A DNA stretch of 64,000 bases from Pedobacter glucosidilyticus (GCF_002483235.1 NZ_DLHN01000017.1:261905-325904), one strand, 5' to 3'. Numbered from the stretch's first letter, positions 1-8,840 are shown. Made by a program: numbers and translations. Notes: generated by a model from the letters alone, not told the origin.

Positions 1-127
1 TTACGAGATTGGCCTCCTCAAATTTCAGCTTTCTTTTTTCAAAAGAAACCTCCTGAGATTTTATCTGTGCAAAACTAGCTACTATACTGAGGTATAAAAA
101 TACAATGGTTAAAGATATAAATTTCAT
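1..127 (-). CDS. DUF3570 family protein, N-terminal fragment (cut by window edge)
   Basis: Reading back from an ATG at 127 gives an open frame of 42 codons that runs off the left edge. It opens with a signal peptide (MKFISLTIVFLYLSIVASFAQ) and then a charged stretch ending in FEEANLV, which resembles the start of DUF3570 outer-membrane proteins. DUF3570 genes commonly sit next to DUF4266 and ApbE genes, and both follow here in the same direction with a gap of about 9 bases. The function of DUF3570 is unknown. It is predicted to be a secreted beta-barrel. The family call rests on a short N-terminus plus context. Confidence 0.6.
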   Translation of the reverse strand, partial: MKFISLTIVFLYLSIVASFAQIKSQEVSFEKRKLKFEEANLV

Positions 128-136
128 GTTTCTAGC

Positions 137-358
137 TTAATTACATCCACAACCACCACCACTTTTACCGCCGTTTGCTCCGGAAGAGCCCTCTCGGTAG
201 AGTTGAGCATTTTGCTCGAATTTTTCTGCCTTACGGGCTGATAGCTCCATCTCAGAATCATTCAATTTAATTTTCTCATAGGCCTTTACTGCCGTACAAG
301 AGCTCATTCCTGAAGCATAAAAAACTGCCAGAATAAAAATTAAGCCTACTTTTTTCAT
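137..358 (-). CDS. DUF4266 small lipoprotein with Gly/Cys-rich tail
   Basis: The product is 73 residues. A lipoprotein signal peptide ends in SSC with the lipidated Cys at 21, so the mature protein should be anchored in the envelope. A short charged middle (residues 22-58) is followed by a tail of Gly and Asn that ends GGGCGCN, placing cysteines at 70 and 72. This matches DUF4266, a family found with DUF3570 and ApbE. The start codon abuts the stop of the ApbE gene upstream, so the genes are probably one operon. The paired cysteines suggest metal binding or thiol chemistry, but that is inference. No biochemical role is known to me. Confidence 0.8.
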   Translation of the reverse strand: MKKVGLIFILAVFYASGMSSCTAVKAYEKIKLNDSEMELSARKAEKFEQNAQLYREGSSGANGGKSGGGCGCN

Positions 359-1312
359 TTAACTGATATTAATATTTTTTGAGGTATGTAACCTATTATC
401 GTCATCTATAATAATGCAAGCAACGCCATTTAATTGGTTAATTAAATTTAATCCAACATCAACACCCATAACCATTACAGGTGTAGCAAGAGCATCGGCA
501 AGTTCTGCTTGTGGGCAAATAATACTTACGCTTTTTATCCCGCTAACAGGTAAACCAGTTTTAGGATTTATAGTGTGCGAGTATTTTTTACCTTTTATAA
601 CAGCAAATTTTTCGTAATTACCAGAGGTAGCAATAGCCATATTACTGATATTTAGATAAGAAAAAGCTTGTAGTTTTTGGTCTGGATTGGCAATGGCGGC
701 TGTCCAAGGTTTACCATCAATTTGAGTACCCCAAGTAACCAAATCGCCAGAAGCGTTAACAATACCGCTTTTTATACCTAGTTGTAGTAAAACTGCTTTT
801 GCTTTATCAGCAGCGTAACCTTTACCTATTCCTCCAAAACCTATTCGCATTCCAACTTCTTTTAGAAAAACCGTTTGCTGTGTTTCATCTAAAATCACAT
901 TCTTGTAGTTAATTAAAGCAACGGCTTGTTTTGCTGTTTCTACATCTGGTAAAGCCGTCATGTTCACATCAAAATTCCAGAGGCTTTTATCTATTGAGCC
1001 ATAGGTGATATCAAAAGCACCTTGTGTAATTTCTGATATTTTGATTGCCCTTTTAATTAAATCAAAAACTTCTTTATCTACTTTAACAGGCTTTATACCA
1101 GCAAAATCATTAATTAAATTGGTTTGGCTATGAGGTTTAAAAGTGCTTAATAAATCTTCTATCCTACTTATCTCGGCAACAGCTTTTTCTATATACTCAT
1201 AGGCTTCTTGTTCTTGATGATGAACCACACTTATTTCAAAATGGTTACCCATTAATCGCATTCCCTTTTTGTAAACTTTAGGAATTAATATTTCATCTTC
1301 AGTTTTTAGCAT
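359..1312 (-). CDS. apbE: FAD:protein FMN transferase (ApbE family)
   Basis: ApbE enzymes transfer FMN from FAD onto a Thr/Ser of a target protein, usually in the periplasm. The 317-residue protein has the family signatures: RLMGNHFEI near the N-terminus, GGIGKGYAAD in the middle, SGDLVTWG, HTINPKTGLPV and the metal-site segment ADALATPVMVMG. The length is slightly short because no signal peptide is visible. The N-terminus is MLKTEDEILIPKVYKKG, and the ATG lies 14 bases inside the preceding thioredoxin gene. Either this enzyme is cytosolic or export relies on something not seen. It is co-transcribed with thioredoxin upstream and DUF4266/DUF3570 downstream. A flavinylation target is not evident in the window. 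Confidence 0.9.
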   Translation of the reverse strand: MLKTEDEILIPKVYKKGMRLMGNHFEISVVHHQEQEAYEYIEKAVAEISRIEDLLSTFKPHSQTNLINDFAGIKPVKVDKEVFDLIKRAIKISEITQGAFDITYGSIDKSLWNFDVNMTALPDVETAKQAVALINYKNVILDETQQTVFLKEVGMRIGFGGIGKGYAADKAKAVLLQLGIKSGIVNASGDLVTWGTQIDGKPWTAAIANPDQKLQAFSYLNISNMAIATSGNYEKFAVIKGKKYSHTINPKTGLPVSGIKSVSIICPQAELADALATPVMVMGVDVGLNLINQLNGVACIIIDDDNRLHTSKNINIS

Positions 1313-1736
1313 GCTGAGTTTTATCTAGCTGAGCGGTAAATTCCTGTGCATTTAATTGAGGTAAACCGTCCCATTTCTTTACAACTTTTCCTTGCTCATC
1401 TAGCAATAACGTGAGTGGAAAAACACCATCAGGATTGTATTTTAAAGCTAAATCGTTGTTTTTCTTAAGTTGCTCTGCTGGTAATTGATTTTTCTTTAAA
1501 CGAGGAAAATCTGCTCGTACAAGAATCAAATTTGCTGATGCATATTTTTGAAAATCCTCGGCCTCAAAAATTTCTTTATGCATACGTATGCAAGGCCCAC
1601 ACCAATCAGACCCTGAAAAGTTTAAAAGAATATATTTTTGAGATTCGGCTGCTTTTTTTTGGGCAACATTAAAATCGTTCTCCCAAATGTTTCCGAAGAA
1701 AAAGAAGGATATAAATAGTGTGATTACTAATTTCAT
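1299..1736 (-). CDS. Exported thioredoxin-family protein
   Basis: The product is 145 residues with a hydrophobic N-terminal segment (residues 2-17) serving as a signal or anchor, then a thioredoxin fold with the active-site motif WCGPC (Cys46 and Cys49). The layout GSDWCGPCIRMHKEIF resembles DUF255/thioredoxin_7-type periplasmic proteins. It probably reduces or exchanges disulfides in envelope proteins. It is the first gene of the apparent thioredoxin-ApbE-DUF4266-DUF3570 operon and overlaps apbE by 14 bases. A possible partner is the Cys-rich DUF4266 lipoprotein, but this is inferred only from adjacency. Confidence 0.85.
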   Translation of the reverse strand: MKLVITLFISFFFFGNIWENDFNVAQKKAAESQKYILLNFSGSDWCGPCIRMHKEIFEAEDFQKYASANLILVRADFPRLKKNQLPAEQLKKNNDLALKYNPDGVFPLTLLLDEQGKVVKKWDGLPQLNAQEFTAQLDKTQHAKN

Positions 1737-1817
1737 TTCAAATATTTTAAACCGAAATTAAACAATAAAAAGCCATTTAAAAGTGACTTTTATCACAGTA
1801 AGTATTTTTATCAGAAT

Positions 1818-2246
1818 TTAAGAAAAAACTCTTAGAGTTGTGCCGTTTAAAGAAGTATTATACCTCTTTAAAGCTACTGTAGCAGGACCTAATGTTGCGA
1901 CACCTGTTTCTAAAAATTTAGATCCATGGTTTGGACAAAAAAAGACTCCCTCATTTCCATTATATGTTACAGATGTGCCTTCATGCGTACAAGCTTGAGC
2001 TACGGCTAAAAATGCTCCGCTCGTACTTTTAGCAACAATAATACGATTGATGTAAATAAAGCCTCCGTTATTATTTAAAGCGGCATTAGAAGCTGCTGTT
2101 AAATCAATATTAAAATCTACATCTGTTGGAGGATTATTTGCATTTGAAGGTCCTTCATTTTCAGATTTAGAACAACCAACACAACTAAAAACAACTGCTG
2201 AAGCGGCGGTTAACCCGATAGCAGATAAAAATTCTTTACGGTCCAT
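1818..2246 (-). CDS. Rieske [2Fe-2S] lipoprotein
   Basis: This 142-residue protein has an N-terminal export signal with a lipobox-like Cys (VFSC or VGC, residues 19-25) and a low-complexity linker. A Rieske domain follows, with ligands C86-x-H88 (ACTHEG) and C104-x2-H107 (CPNHG). These four residues bind a [2Fe-2S] cluster, so it should carry electrons at the envelope. It lacks the disulfide cysteines of the bc1-type Rieske motif, because the residues after CTH and CPNH are not Cys. It is therefore closer to a ferredoxin/dioxygenase-type Rieske. It lies 81 bases upstream of the thioredoxin gene on the same strand and may belong to the same redox neighbourhood. Confidence 0.88.
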   Translation of the reverse strand: MDRKEFLSAIGLTAASAVVFSCVGCSKSENEGPSNANNPPTDVDFNIDLTAASNAALNNNGGFIYINRIIVAKSTSGAFLAVAQACTHEGTSVTYNGNEGVFFCPNHGSKFLETGVATLGPATVALKRYNTSLNGTTLRVFS

Positions 2247-2332
2247 AATATGAGGTTTATATTTTGCATAAAGAAACGTGAAAATTGAGCTTTGGGTTTT
2301 TAAATTTTCAAAATAATTACAATATTTTTCAT

Positions 2333-2366
2333 AAAAAAAGCCAGTTAGCTTTGGATGCTAACTGGC
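2333..2366 (-). terminator. Intrinsic terminator of gltX
   Basis: A perfect 10-bp stem (GCCAGTTAGC at 2340-2349, GCTAACTGGC at 2357-2366) with a 7-base loop is followed, on the minus strand, by a run of seven T (A at 2333-2339). It lies just past the gltX stop codon at 2391. Confidence 0.85.
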
Positions 2367-2390
2367 TACTTATCAAAAAGATAGTTTAGT

Positions 2391-3902
2391 TTATTTAAAA
2401 AAAGCTAAAGCATTTTTAATTCTGTTAATTGTTTCTGCTTTACCTAACATTAAAGCAATATCAAATACTTGTGGACCAAATTTTCCGCCTACTAACATTA
2501 CTCTAAAAGGTAGCATAACTTCGCCAACTTTTAAGTTTTTATCAGCAGCTAAAGTTTTAAACAAAGTTTCTAAAGTAGCGCTATCTTGAAATTCTGTCTC
2601 CTCAAATTTTTCTATCAAGCTAGAGAAAAATGCAGCTTTTTCTTCGTTCCATTTTGGTTTAACAGCATCTTCATCATAAGCCGTTGGCGCTGTGAAAAAG
2701 AAAGCACTTTGCTGATAAAAATCAGGTAATAAAGTGCAGCGTTCTTTTACGGCATCAATTACTTTTTCTAAGTAAATGTCCTCTGCTGTGATACCTTTTT
2801 CGATTAAAATTGGCTTTACATAAGGTAGCAAATGACTTGCTGTACTTCTTTTTATCCACTCGGCATTGTACCACTTAGCTTTCTCATAATCAAATTTTGC
2901 ACCGCCTTTGTGGATACGATCTAGAGAGAATTTAGAAATCAGTTCATCTAAAGAAAATAATTCTTGGTCGGTTCCATCGTTCCAACCCAGCATAGCTAAA
3001 AGATTTATCATAGCTTCGGGCAAAAAACCTACATCTTTAAAACCATCTGCTTTTTCTTGAGTTTTTGGGTCTATCCAGTTAATGGCATATACCGGAAAGC
3101 CTAATCTCTGTCCATCACGTTTACTTAATTTACCATGGCCATCGGGCTTTAATATTAAAGGTAAATGTGCCCATTCTGGCATAGCAGCCTCCCAACCTAA
3201 ATATTTCCATAATAAAATATGTACCGGGGCTGATGGTAGCCACTCTTCGCCTCTAAAAGCGTGAGAAATCTTCATCAAATAATCATCAACTACAACAGCT
3301 AAATGATAGGTTGGCATACCATCGGCTTTAAGCAAAACTTTATCGTCAACATCGTTACTGTTAAAACTTACATCGCCACGTATTAAATCTTTAAAATAAA
3401 CCTGCTCGTCTTTTGGCATTTTTATTCTGATCACATGTGGTGCTCCTTCTTTGATTAAGCTTTCTGCTGCTTCATGCGGTATGGTTAAAGAGTTTCTCAT
3501 TTGCATACGATGGTTATGGTCGTATTTAAAGTTTTCTATAACTTGTCTTTTACTTTCTAGGTCTTCTGGCGTATCAAAAGCATAGTATGCATAGCCATCT
3601 TTAACCAGTTGTTCTGCATAAGCTCTATAAATTTCTTTACGTTCGCTTTGTTTGTAAGGGCCATAAGCACCGCCAACATGCGGACCTTCATCTGGATTTA
3701 AGCCACACCATTTTAAACAATTGATAATATACGCTTCTGCACCTTCAACAAAACGGGTTTGGTCTGTATCTTCAATTCTTAAAATAAACTCGCCTTGTTG
3801 TTGCTTTGCAAAAAGGTAATTAAACAAAATGGTACGCACACCACCTATATGTAAGCCTCCAGTTGGGCTTGGGGCAAATCTTACCCTAACTTTTTTATCC
3901 AT
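2391..3902 (-). CDS. gltX: Glutamate--tRNA ligase
   Basis: This class I aminoacyl-tRNA synthetase charges tRNA-Glu in the cytoplasm. The ATP-binding HIGH motif appears as APSPTGGLHIGG (His at about residue 18), and the KMSKS loop appears as KLSKRDGQRLG near residue 260. The length from the chosen ATG at 3902 is 503 residues, normal for the family. A TTG seven codons upstream (3923) keeps the frame open but adds residues not seen in the family, so I rejected it. The gene is monocistronic in appearance, with its own terminator and a TAACTTTG promoter-like element upstream. Confidence 0.97.
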   Translation of the reverse strand: MDKKVRVRFAPSPTGGLHIGGVRTILFNYLFAKQQQGEFILRIEDTDQTRFVEGAEAYIINCLKWCGLNPDEGPHVGGAYGPYKQSERKEIYRAYAEQLVKDGYAYYAFDTPEDLESKRQVIENFKYDHNHRMQMRNSLTIPHEAAESLIKEGAPHVIRIKMPKDEQVYFKDLIRGDVSFNSNDVDDKVLLKADGMPTYHLAVVVDDYLMKISHAFRGEEWLPSAPVHILLWKYLGWEAAMPEWAHLPLILKPDGHGKLSKRDGQRLGFPVYAINWIDPKTQEKADGFKDVGFLPEAMINLLAMLGWNDGTDQELFSLDELISKFSLDRIHKGGAKFDYEKAKWYNAEWIKRSTASHLLPYVKPILIEKGITAEDIYLEKVIDAVKERCTLLPDFYQQSAFFFTAPTAYDEDAVKPKWNEEKAAFFSSLIEKFEETEFQDSATLETLFKTLAADKNLKVGEVMLPFRVMLVGGKFGPQVFDIALMLGKAETINRIKNALAFFK

Positions 3903-3946
3903 AGCCTTTGAAAATTTAAGCAAATGTTAATGCTTTTCTCTGAAAC

Positions 3947-3954
3947 CAAAGTTA
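3947..3954 (-). promoter_or_regulatory. Putative gltX -7 promoter element
   Basis: On the minus strand this reads TAACTTTG, an exact TAnnTTTG match to the Bacteroidota -7 consensus, about 45 bases before the gltX ATG. A TTTG lies at 3970-3973, but the spacer is only 15 bases, short for a -33 element. The call is tentative. Confidence 0.4.
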
Positions 3955-3986
3955 AGAGATAAGCTTGTACAAACTAGCTTTTTTAA

Positions 3987-5012
3987 TCATTTATCAGGAT
4001 TTTTAAGCCCTAAACCTGGTTCATCATTTAAAATATACTTACCTGCAACAAAATCTGGGGTTTTAAAAGGGTTGTTGGTGGTCATAAATGGTCCGTCTAA
4101 ATCGGCCCAATCACACAAAGGCGCTAAAGCAGCGCCTGCTAGGGTGGCTACACTAGTCTCGCTCATGCAGCCAATTAAAATTTTTAAATCATTGGCTCTG
4201 GCAACTTTTATCATTTCATAAGCTTCATACAAACCGGCCGATTTCATTAATTTGATGTTAATACCATGATAAACACCTTTAGCTTTTGAAACATCAGCCA
4301 ATCTTTGTACAGCTTCATCGCCAATAATTGCGATAGGGCTACCAGCAGTTATCCAAGCGTTACCATCTATATTTTCTTTAGGCATAGGTTGTTCTATTAA
4401 AACGATGCCTTGTTCTTGCAGCCAAAAAGCCATATCTAAACCTTCATTTTTATCTGTCCAACCTTGATTAGCATCCACATATAAAGGTAAATCTGTAATA
4501 TTTCTTATGGTTTGGATGATTTGCTTATCGTTCTCTCTACCTAATTTTACTTTTAATAGTTTGAAATCATATTGTAAAGCATCTTCAACTTTTTTGATAA
4601 TCATTTGAGGCTCATCAATACCAATGGTATAAGTTGTTTCTGGCATATTTTGAGGTACCGAGCCAAAGAAACTGTAACAAGGTTTTTGAGCTATTTTACC
4701 AGCCAAATCATACAAAGCAATATCAACAGCGGCTTTTACGGCTGGCATTGCAGGCGATATTTCATCCATATATTGATGAATAGCTGCAAAATCAAAAGGA
4801 TAAGTAAAATTTGATAAATCTAATTTAGATAAAAAAGAACTGGCAGTTTCTTCATTTTCGCCCATATAAGGTACCATAGAGGCTTCACCAATACCAATAC
4901 ATCCTTCATAAGAAACCTTTACCAGCATGATAGGTGTACTGGTTCTAGAAAATTTAGCTATGGTAAAAGGAAATTTTAGTGAAAGATTAAAACTCTTGTA
5001 ACTTATTTTCAT
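3987..5012 (-). CDS. Dipeptide epimerase (L-Ala-D/L-Glu type, enolase superfamily)
   Basis: The 341-residue protein has the mandelate-racemase/enolase layout: an N-terminal capping domain and a TIM barrel. Catalytic signatures are visible in order: the KxK lysine pair in LLKVKLGREN, metal ligands in YVDANQGW, LIEQPM and IIGDEAVQ, the second catalytic lysine in NIKLMKSAGL, and the substrate loop IGCMSETSVA. Members of this subgroup epimerise dipeptides such as L-Ala-D-Glu from recycled peptidoglycan. Substrate identity within the superfamily cannot be fixed from motifs alone. It is divergently transcribed from a lipoprotein gene and 84 bases from gltX. Confidence 0.85.
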   Translation of the reverse strand: MKISYKSFNLSLKFPFTIAKFSRTSTPIMLVKVSYEGCIGIGEASMVPYMGENEETASSFLSKLDLSNFTYPFDFAAIHQYMDEISPAMPAVKAAVDIALYDLAGKIAQKPCYSFFGSVPQNMPETTYTIGIDEPQMIIKKVEDALQYDFKLLKVKLGRENDKQIIQTIRNITDLPLYVDANQGWTDKNEGLDMAFWLQEQGIVLIEQPMPKENIDGNAWITAGSPIAIIGDEAVQRLADVSKAKGVYHGINIKLMKSAGLYEAYEMIKVARANDLKILIGCMSETSVATLAGAALAPLCDWADLDGPFMTTNNPFKTPDFVAGKYILNDEPGLGLKNPDK

Positions 5013-5065
5013 GTATTTTCGTCTAAAAATTAAATGTAAAAAATTACCTTTTAATTCAACATTAA

Positions 5066-6202
5066 ATGATTAAGAAATACGCTCTAAATATTGTTCTTAT
5101 TCTGCTCATTACCATTATAGGCGCTTGTAGCAGTGGAAAAAAACTATTAGAACAGGGTGATTATGACCGAGCTGTTTATACTGCTGTTGACCGTTTAAAA
5201 AGCAGCCCTAGCAATAGAAAAGCCCGCCAAACCCTAGATGCGGCCTTTTCTTACGCTGTCCAAAGACACTTAAAAAGAATTGATGAAGCTAAACTAAGTA
5301 CAACTCCTTTTAAATGGGAAAGTGTAGTAAGTGATTATTCTGCTTTAAATAATTTAGCTAATGCTGTAGAAAATTGTCCGGCTTGTTTAGAGCAAATTCC
5401 TAATACTAGAAAATTTATTAGAGAATTAGATGATGCCAAGTTTAATGCCGCCGAAGAGCGTTACAATGCTGGAAAAAAATTGTTAGCGCAAGGAACAAGA
5501 GAATCTGCCAGAACTGCTTATGATCATTTTGACAGGGCAAACCAATTATTTCCTGAATACAAAGACGTTAGAAAGCTTTTAGATGAGGCTTATTTAGCGG
5601 CCGTATTAAAAGTTATTGTTGAACCTGTACAAGTGAACTCTAGGCTTTACCAATTAAGTAATGAGTTCTTTCAAGGTAAAATAACCGAGTTTATGGCTGC
5701 TTATGAAGAACGCAGCTTTATTAAATTCTATAGTCCTGAAGAAGCCAAAAAAATGAAATTAAAAGCAGACCATTTGTTAAGTTTAAGCTTTGATGATTTT
5801 GTTGTTGGACAAACTTATGTGAAGGAACGCATTCAAGATGTAAAAAGAGACAGCGTAAAACTTGGCGAAACTACACAGAAAAGACCTGTATATGGAACAG
5901 TAAAAGCCCGAGTTACTACATTTGAAAAAACTATTAGCTCATCTGGCTTATTAGATTTTAGAATAAGAGACTTCAATAATGGTAGAATTATATCGCAAGA
6001 GAAAATGCCTGGAACTTTTATCTGGAGAGATGTTTGGGGTACTTTTAATGGGGATGAAAGAGCACTTTCTGATGAAGAAAGAAGAATTTGCAGAAGAAGA
6101 GAAATTATGCCTCCGCCACCTCAAGATTTATTTATTGAGTTTACAAAACCTATTTACAGTCAATTAACTACCAAAATAAGAAGTTTTTATAACCGCTATT
6201 AA
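5066..6202 (+). CDS. TPR-like lipoprotein of unknown function
   Basis: This 378-residue protein begins with a lipoprotein signal peptide ending IIGAC, with the lipidated Cys at 21. The next 180 residues have helical, TPR-like periodicity (GDYDRAVYTAVDRLKSSPSN, then a second unit around ARTAYDHFDRANQLFPEYKD). The C-terminal half is predicted to be beta-rich and ends in a basic segment. I do not recognise a named family. It could be an envelope scaffold or assembly factor. It stands alone, divergent from the epimerase and 60 bases before the TerC-type gene. Confidence 0.7.
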   Translation: MIKKYALNIVLILLITIIGACSSGKKLLEQGDYDRAVYTAVDRLKSSPSNRKARQTLDAAFSYAVQRHLKRIDEAKLSTTPFKWESVVSDYSALNNLANAVENCPACLEQIPNTRKFIRELDDAKFNAAEERYNAGKKLLAQGTRESARTAYDHFDRANQLFPEYKDVRKLLDEAYLAAVLKVIVEPVQVNSRLYQLSNEFFQGKITEFMAAYEERSFIKFYSPEEAKKMKLKADHLLSLSFDDFVVGQTYVKERIQDVKRDSVKLGETTQKRPVYGTVKARVTTFEKTISSSGLLDFRIRDFNNGRIISQEKMPGTFIWRDVWGTFNGDERALSDEERRICRRREIMPPPPQDLFIEFTKPIYSQLTTKIRSFYNRY

Positions 6203-6262
6203 TTTTGGTATAATTTTATATTTAAACTTGTAAAAAATTAACGTACATAAATAAACTCATAT

Positions 6263-7036
6263 ATGGAATGGATTACTAATCCAGAAATCTGGATTTCACT
6301 TTTAACTTTAACAGTTTTAGAAATCGTATTAGGTATAGATAATATTGTATTTATATCTATTCTTGCTGGTAAATTACCGGTAGACCAACAAAAGAAAGCC
6401 AGGTCTGTAGGTTTGGCCTTAGCCATGATTACCAGAATATTATTGCTTCTTTCTTTAAGTTGGGTGATGTCTCTAACAGCTACACTATTTAACATGGCTG
6501 AATGGTTTGGAGTTAACGATAGTAGTTTATTATCTAAATTTGCAATCTCTGGTAGAGATTTAATTTTACTTCTAGGAGGCTTGTTTTTAATTTATAAAAG
6601 TACCCACGAAATTCATGAAAAGTTAGAAGGCGATGAAGGAGACCATTCAGTAAAAAAAGTGTACTCTTTTACCGGGGTTATCATCCAAATTTTAATTCTA
6701 GATATTGTATTCTCCTTAGACTCGGTAATTACTGCGGTTGGTATGGCGGATGAAATTATGGTCATGATAGCTGCTGTGACTATAGCTGTTGTAGTTATGA
6801 TGTTCTCTGCTGCTGCTATTTCTAACTTTGTAAACCAGCATCCAACAGTAAAAATGCTAGCCTTATCTTTCTTGTTACTGATAGGTTTTTCTTTAGTAGC
6901 AGAGGGCTTAGACCAACACATCCCTAAAGGATATATTTATTTTGCAATGGCATTCTCTGTATTGGTAGAAGTGCTAAACTTAAAATCTAAGAAAAAATCA
7001 AAACCGGTAGAATTAAGAAATACCCCACAAGAATAA
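6263..7036 (+). CDS. TerC/YgdQ-family integral membrane protein
   Basis: The 257-residue protein has about seven hydrophobic segments and the two acidic TerC signatures: EIVLGIDNIVFISIL near residue 20 and DIVFSLDSVITAVGM near residue 150. TerC relatives are linked to tellurite resistance, and YkoY/MeeF-type members to manganese handling of exported enzymes. The substrate of this one is unknown. The ATG at 6263 gives a normal N-terminus. The gene is followed directly by a strong terminator, so it is probably transcribed alone. A TAATTTTG promoter-like octamer at 6200-6207 overlaps the previous stop codon. Confidence 0.88.
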   Translation: MEWITNPEIWISLLTLTVLEIVLGIDNIVFISILAGKLPVDQQKKARSVGLALAMITRILLLLSLSWVMSLTATLFNMAEWFGVNDSSLLSKFAISGRDLILLLGGLFLIYKSTHEIHEKLEGDEGDHSVKKVYSFTGVIIQILILDIVFSLDSVITAVGMADEIMVMIAAVTIAVVVMMFSAAAISNFVNQHPTVKMLALSFLLLIGFSLVAEGLDQHIPKGYIYFAMAFSVLVEVLNLKSKKKSKPVELRNTPQE

Positions 7037-7040
7037 TTTA

Positions 7041-7068
7041 AAGCCTCCTTCATTGGAGGCTTTTTTTT
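7041..7068 (+). terminator. Intrinsic terminator after the TerC-family gene
   Basis: A stem of GCCTCC/GGAGGC (7043-7048 and 7055-7060) with a 6-base loop is followed by eight T (7061-7068). It begins 5 bases after the stop codon. Confidence 0.9.
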
Positions 7069-7150
7069 GACATCTATTTAAAAACTACTACCTTAATAGC
7101 TTGTTATATAATAGTCTTCAAAAACGCTCCGCATCTTTAACATATTCAAC

Positions 7151-8836
7151 ATGTATAGAAAAATTAAGCTCCTAACCGTTTTGCTGAGCATTGCTCTTTT
7201 AGCATTCTCTTTCAAAACAGATTTATTTCAAGTTTCTAAGAATCTTGACATTTTCGCATCGGTATATAAAGAACTTAATCTCAATTATGTGGATGAGGTA
7301 AATTCTGCAAAACTTATCAAAACCAGTATTGATGCTATGCTGAGTGATTTAGACCCTTATACGGAGTTTGTGCCAGAATCTGAGATTGAAGATTACCGAA
7401 TGAAATATGTAAGCACCCAATATGGTGGTATTGGTGCAGCAGTTATTCATAGAGATGGGCGAGTTTTTATATCAGATCCATTTGAAGGATACCCGGCGCA
7501 AAAAGCAGATTTAAAAGCAGGTGATGAAATTATTGCGATTAATGACCAAATCCTGAAAGGGAAAAATAATGAACAGGTTAGTTTATTGTTAAAAGGACCA
7601 AAAGAAACCCCTGTAAAATTAAAGCTTGCCAGAGATGGTAAAATATTCGAAAAAGAAATTAAAAGAGCAGATATTAAACAACCCAACGTAAGTTATTACG
7701 GTATGATTGGTAATACAGCTTATATCAAATTAGACAAGTTTTTAGAAAACTCTGCCCAAGAAGTTAAAGATGCTTTGGTAGAGCTTAAGAAAAATAATCC
7801 AACAGGCTTAATTATAGATCTTAGAAATAATGGAGGTGGAATTTTACAAGAAGCCGTAAAAATTGTCAATTTATTTGTGGGCAAAGATGTTGAAGTGGTA
7901 TCTCAGAAAGGAAAAAATCCAGAAAAGAATATCAATTATAAAACATTTTTATCCGCTCTTGAGCCAGATTTACCTTTAGCCATTTTAATCAATAACAGGT
8001 CTGCATCGGCATCAGAAATAGTAGCGGGTTCTTTGCAAGATTTAGACAGAGCGGTTATTATTGGTCAGCGTAGTTTTGGAAAAGGCCTAGTGCAACAAAC
8101 TTTTAATTTACCTTATAACACCTTAGTAAAAGTAACAGTTGCTAAATATTACACATCATCAGGAAGATGTATACAGGCTTTGGATTATGCCCACCGTACA
8201 GAAGATGGGATGGTAGAAAAAGTATCAGATTCTTTAATTAACGAATATAAAACTAAAGGCGGTCGTTTAGTTTATGATGGTAGCGGTATTTATCCTGATA
8301 TTCATATTGAGCCTTATAAGTATCATCAAATTACCCAAACCCTAGTATCTAAATACCATGTGTTTGATTTTGGAAATCTGTTTGTAAAAAACAACCCTAC
8401 TATTACCTCTGCACCAGACTTTAAACTATCTGATGCTGATTATAATAGTTTCTTAAACTTTATAAAGGATAAGAATATCACTTACAAAACATCCTCAGAA
8501 AGACTTTTAGCTAATTTGAAAGAAGAAGCTCAAAAAGAAAAGAAATTAAACGATGTAAAAGCAGAAATAGAAGCTTTACAAAACACTTTAAGTAATAGTA
8601 AAAAGGCAGATTTAACAACCCATAAAGCAGAGATTATGCGAGTTTTAGAATCTGAAATTGTACAACGTTATTACTATGAAAAAGGGCGTATTGTACAAAC
8701 TTTCCAGTACGATGAAGAGATTAAAAAAGCAAAAGAGTTTTTTAACGATAAACAAAAATACAACGCTGTTTTAGCGGGTATTGGTAATTATAAAGTAATA
8801 GGCAAACCAGTAAAAGTTGTAGCTAAAGCTGATTAA
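7151..8836 (+). CDS. C-terminal processing peptidase, S41 family (CtpA type)
   Basis: This exported serine protease has 561 residues. An N-terminal hydrophobic segment (residues 8-22) is followed by a PDZ domain at roughly 80-170 (YGGIGAAVIHRDGRV, then ADLKAGDEIIAIND) and the S41 core. The Ser-Lys dyad is visible: S286 in NRSASASEI and K311 in SFGKGLVQ, with the usual spacing of 25. A Lys/Glu-rich coiled stretch lies near residue 470. It should trim periplasmic proteins at their C-termini. It differs from the much larger Prc-type protease at 33-35 kb, so the window codes for two S41 enzymes. Confidence 0.93.
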   Translation: MYRKIKLLTVLLSIALLAFSFKTDLFQVSKNLDIFASVYKELNLNYVDEVNSAKLIKTSIDAMLSDLDPYTEFVPESEIEDYRMKYVSTQYGGIGAAVIHRDGRVFISDPFEGYPAQKADLKAGDEIIAINDQILKGKNNEQVSLLLKGPKETPVKLKLARDGKIFEKEIKRADIKQPNVSYYGMIGNTAYIKLDKFLENSAQEVKDALVELKKNNPTGLIIDLRNNGGGILQEAVKIVNLFVGKDVEVVSQKGKNPEKNINYKTFLSALEPDLPLAILINNRSASASEIVAGSLQDLDRAVIIGQRSFGKGLVQQTFNLPYNTLVKVTVAKYYTSSGRCIQALDYAHRTEDGMVEKVSDSLINEYKTKGGRLVYDGSGIYPDIHIEPYKYHQITQTLVSKYHVFDFGNLFVKNNPTITSAPDFKLSDADYNSFLNFIKDKNITYKTSSERLLANLKEEAQKEKKLNDVKAEIEALQNTLSNSKKADLTTHKAEIMRVLESEIVQRYYYEKGRIVQTFQYDEEIKKAKEFFNDKQKYNAVLAGIGNYKVIGKPVKVVAKAD

Positions 8837-8840
8837 AATA

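Noticed and set aside
203..239. SSGAN in the DUF4266 lipoprotein as a possible ApbE flavinylation site
   Set aside because: The acceptor Thr/Ser of the usual motif is Asn, and the preceding Asp is absent.
3903..3923. Extended N-terminus of GltX from a TTG
   Set aside because: The family begins within a few residues of the RFAPSPTG motif, which fits the ATG at 3902.
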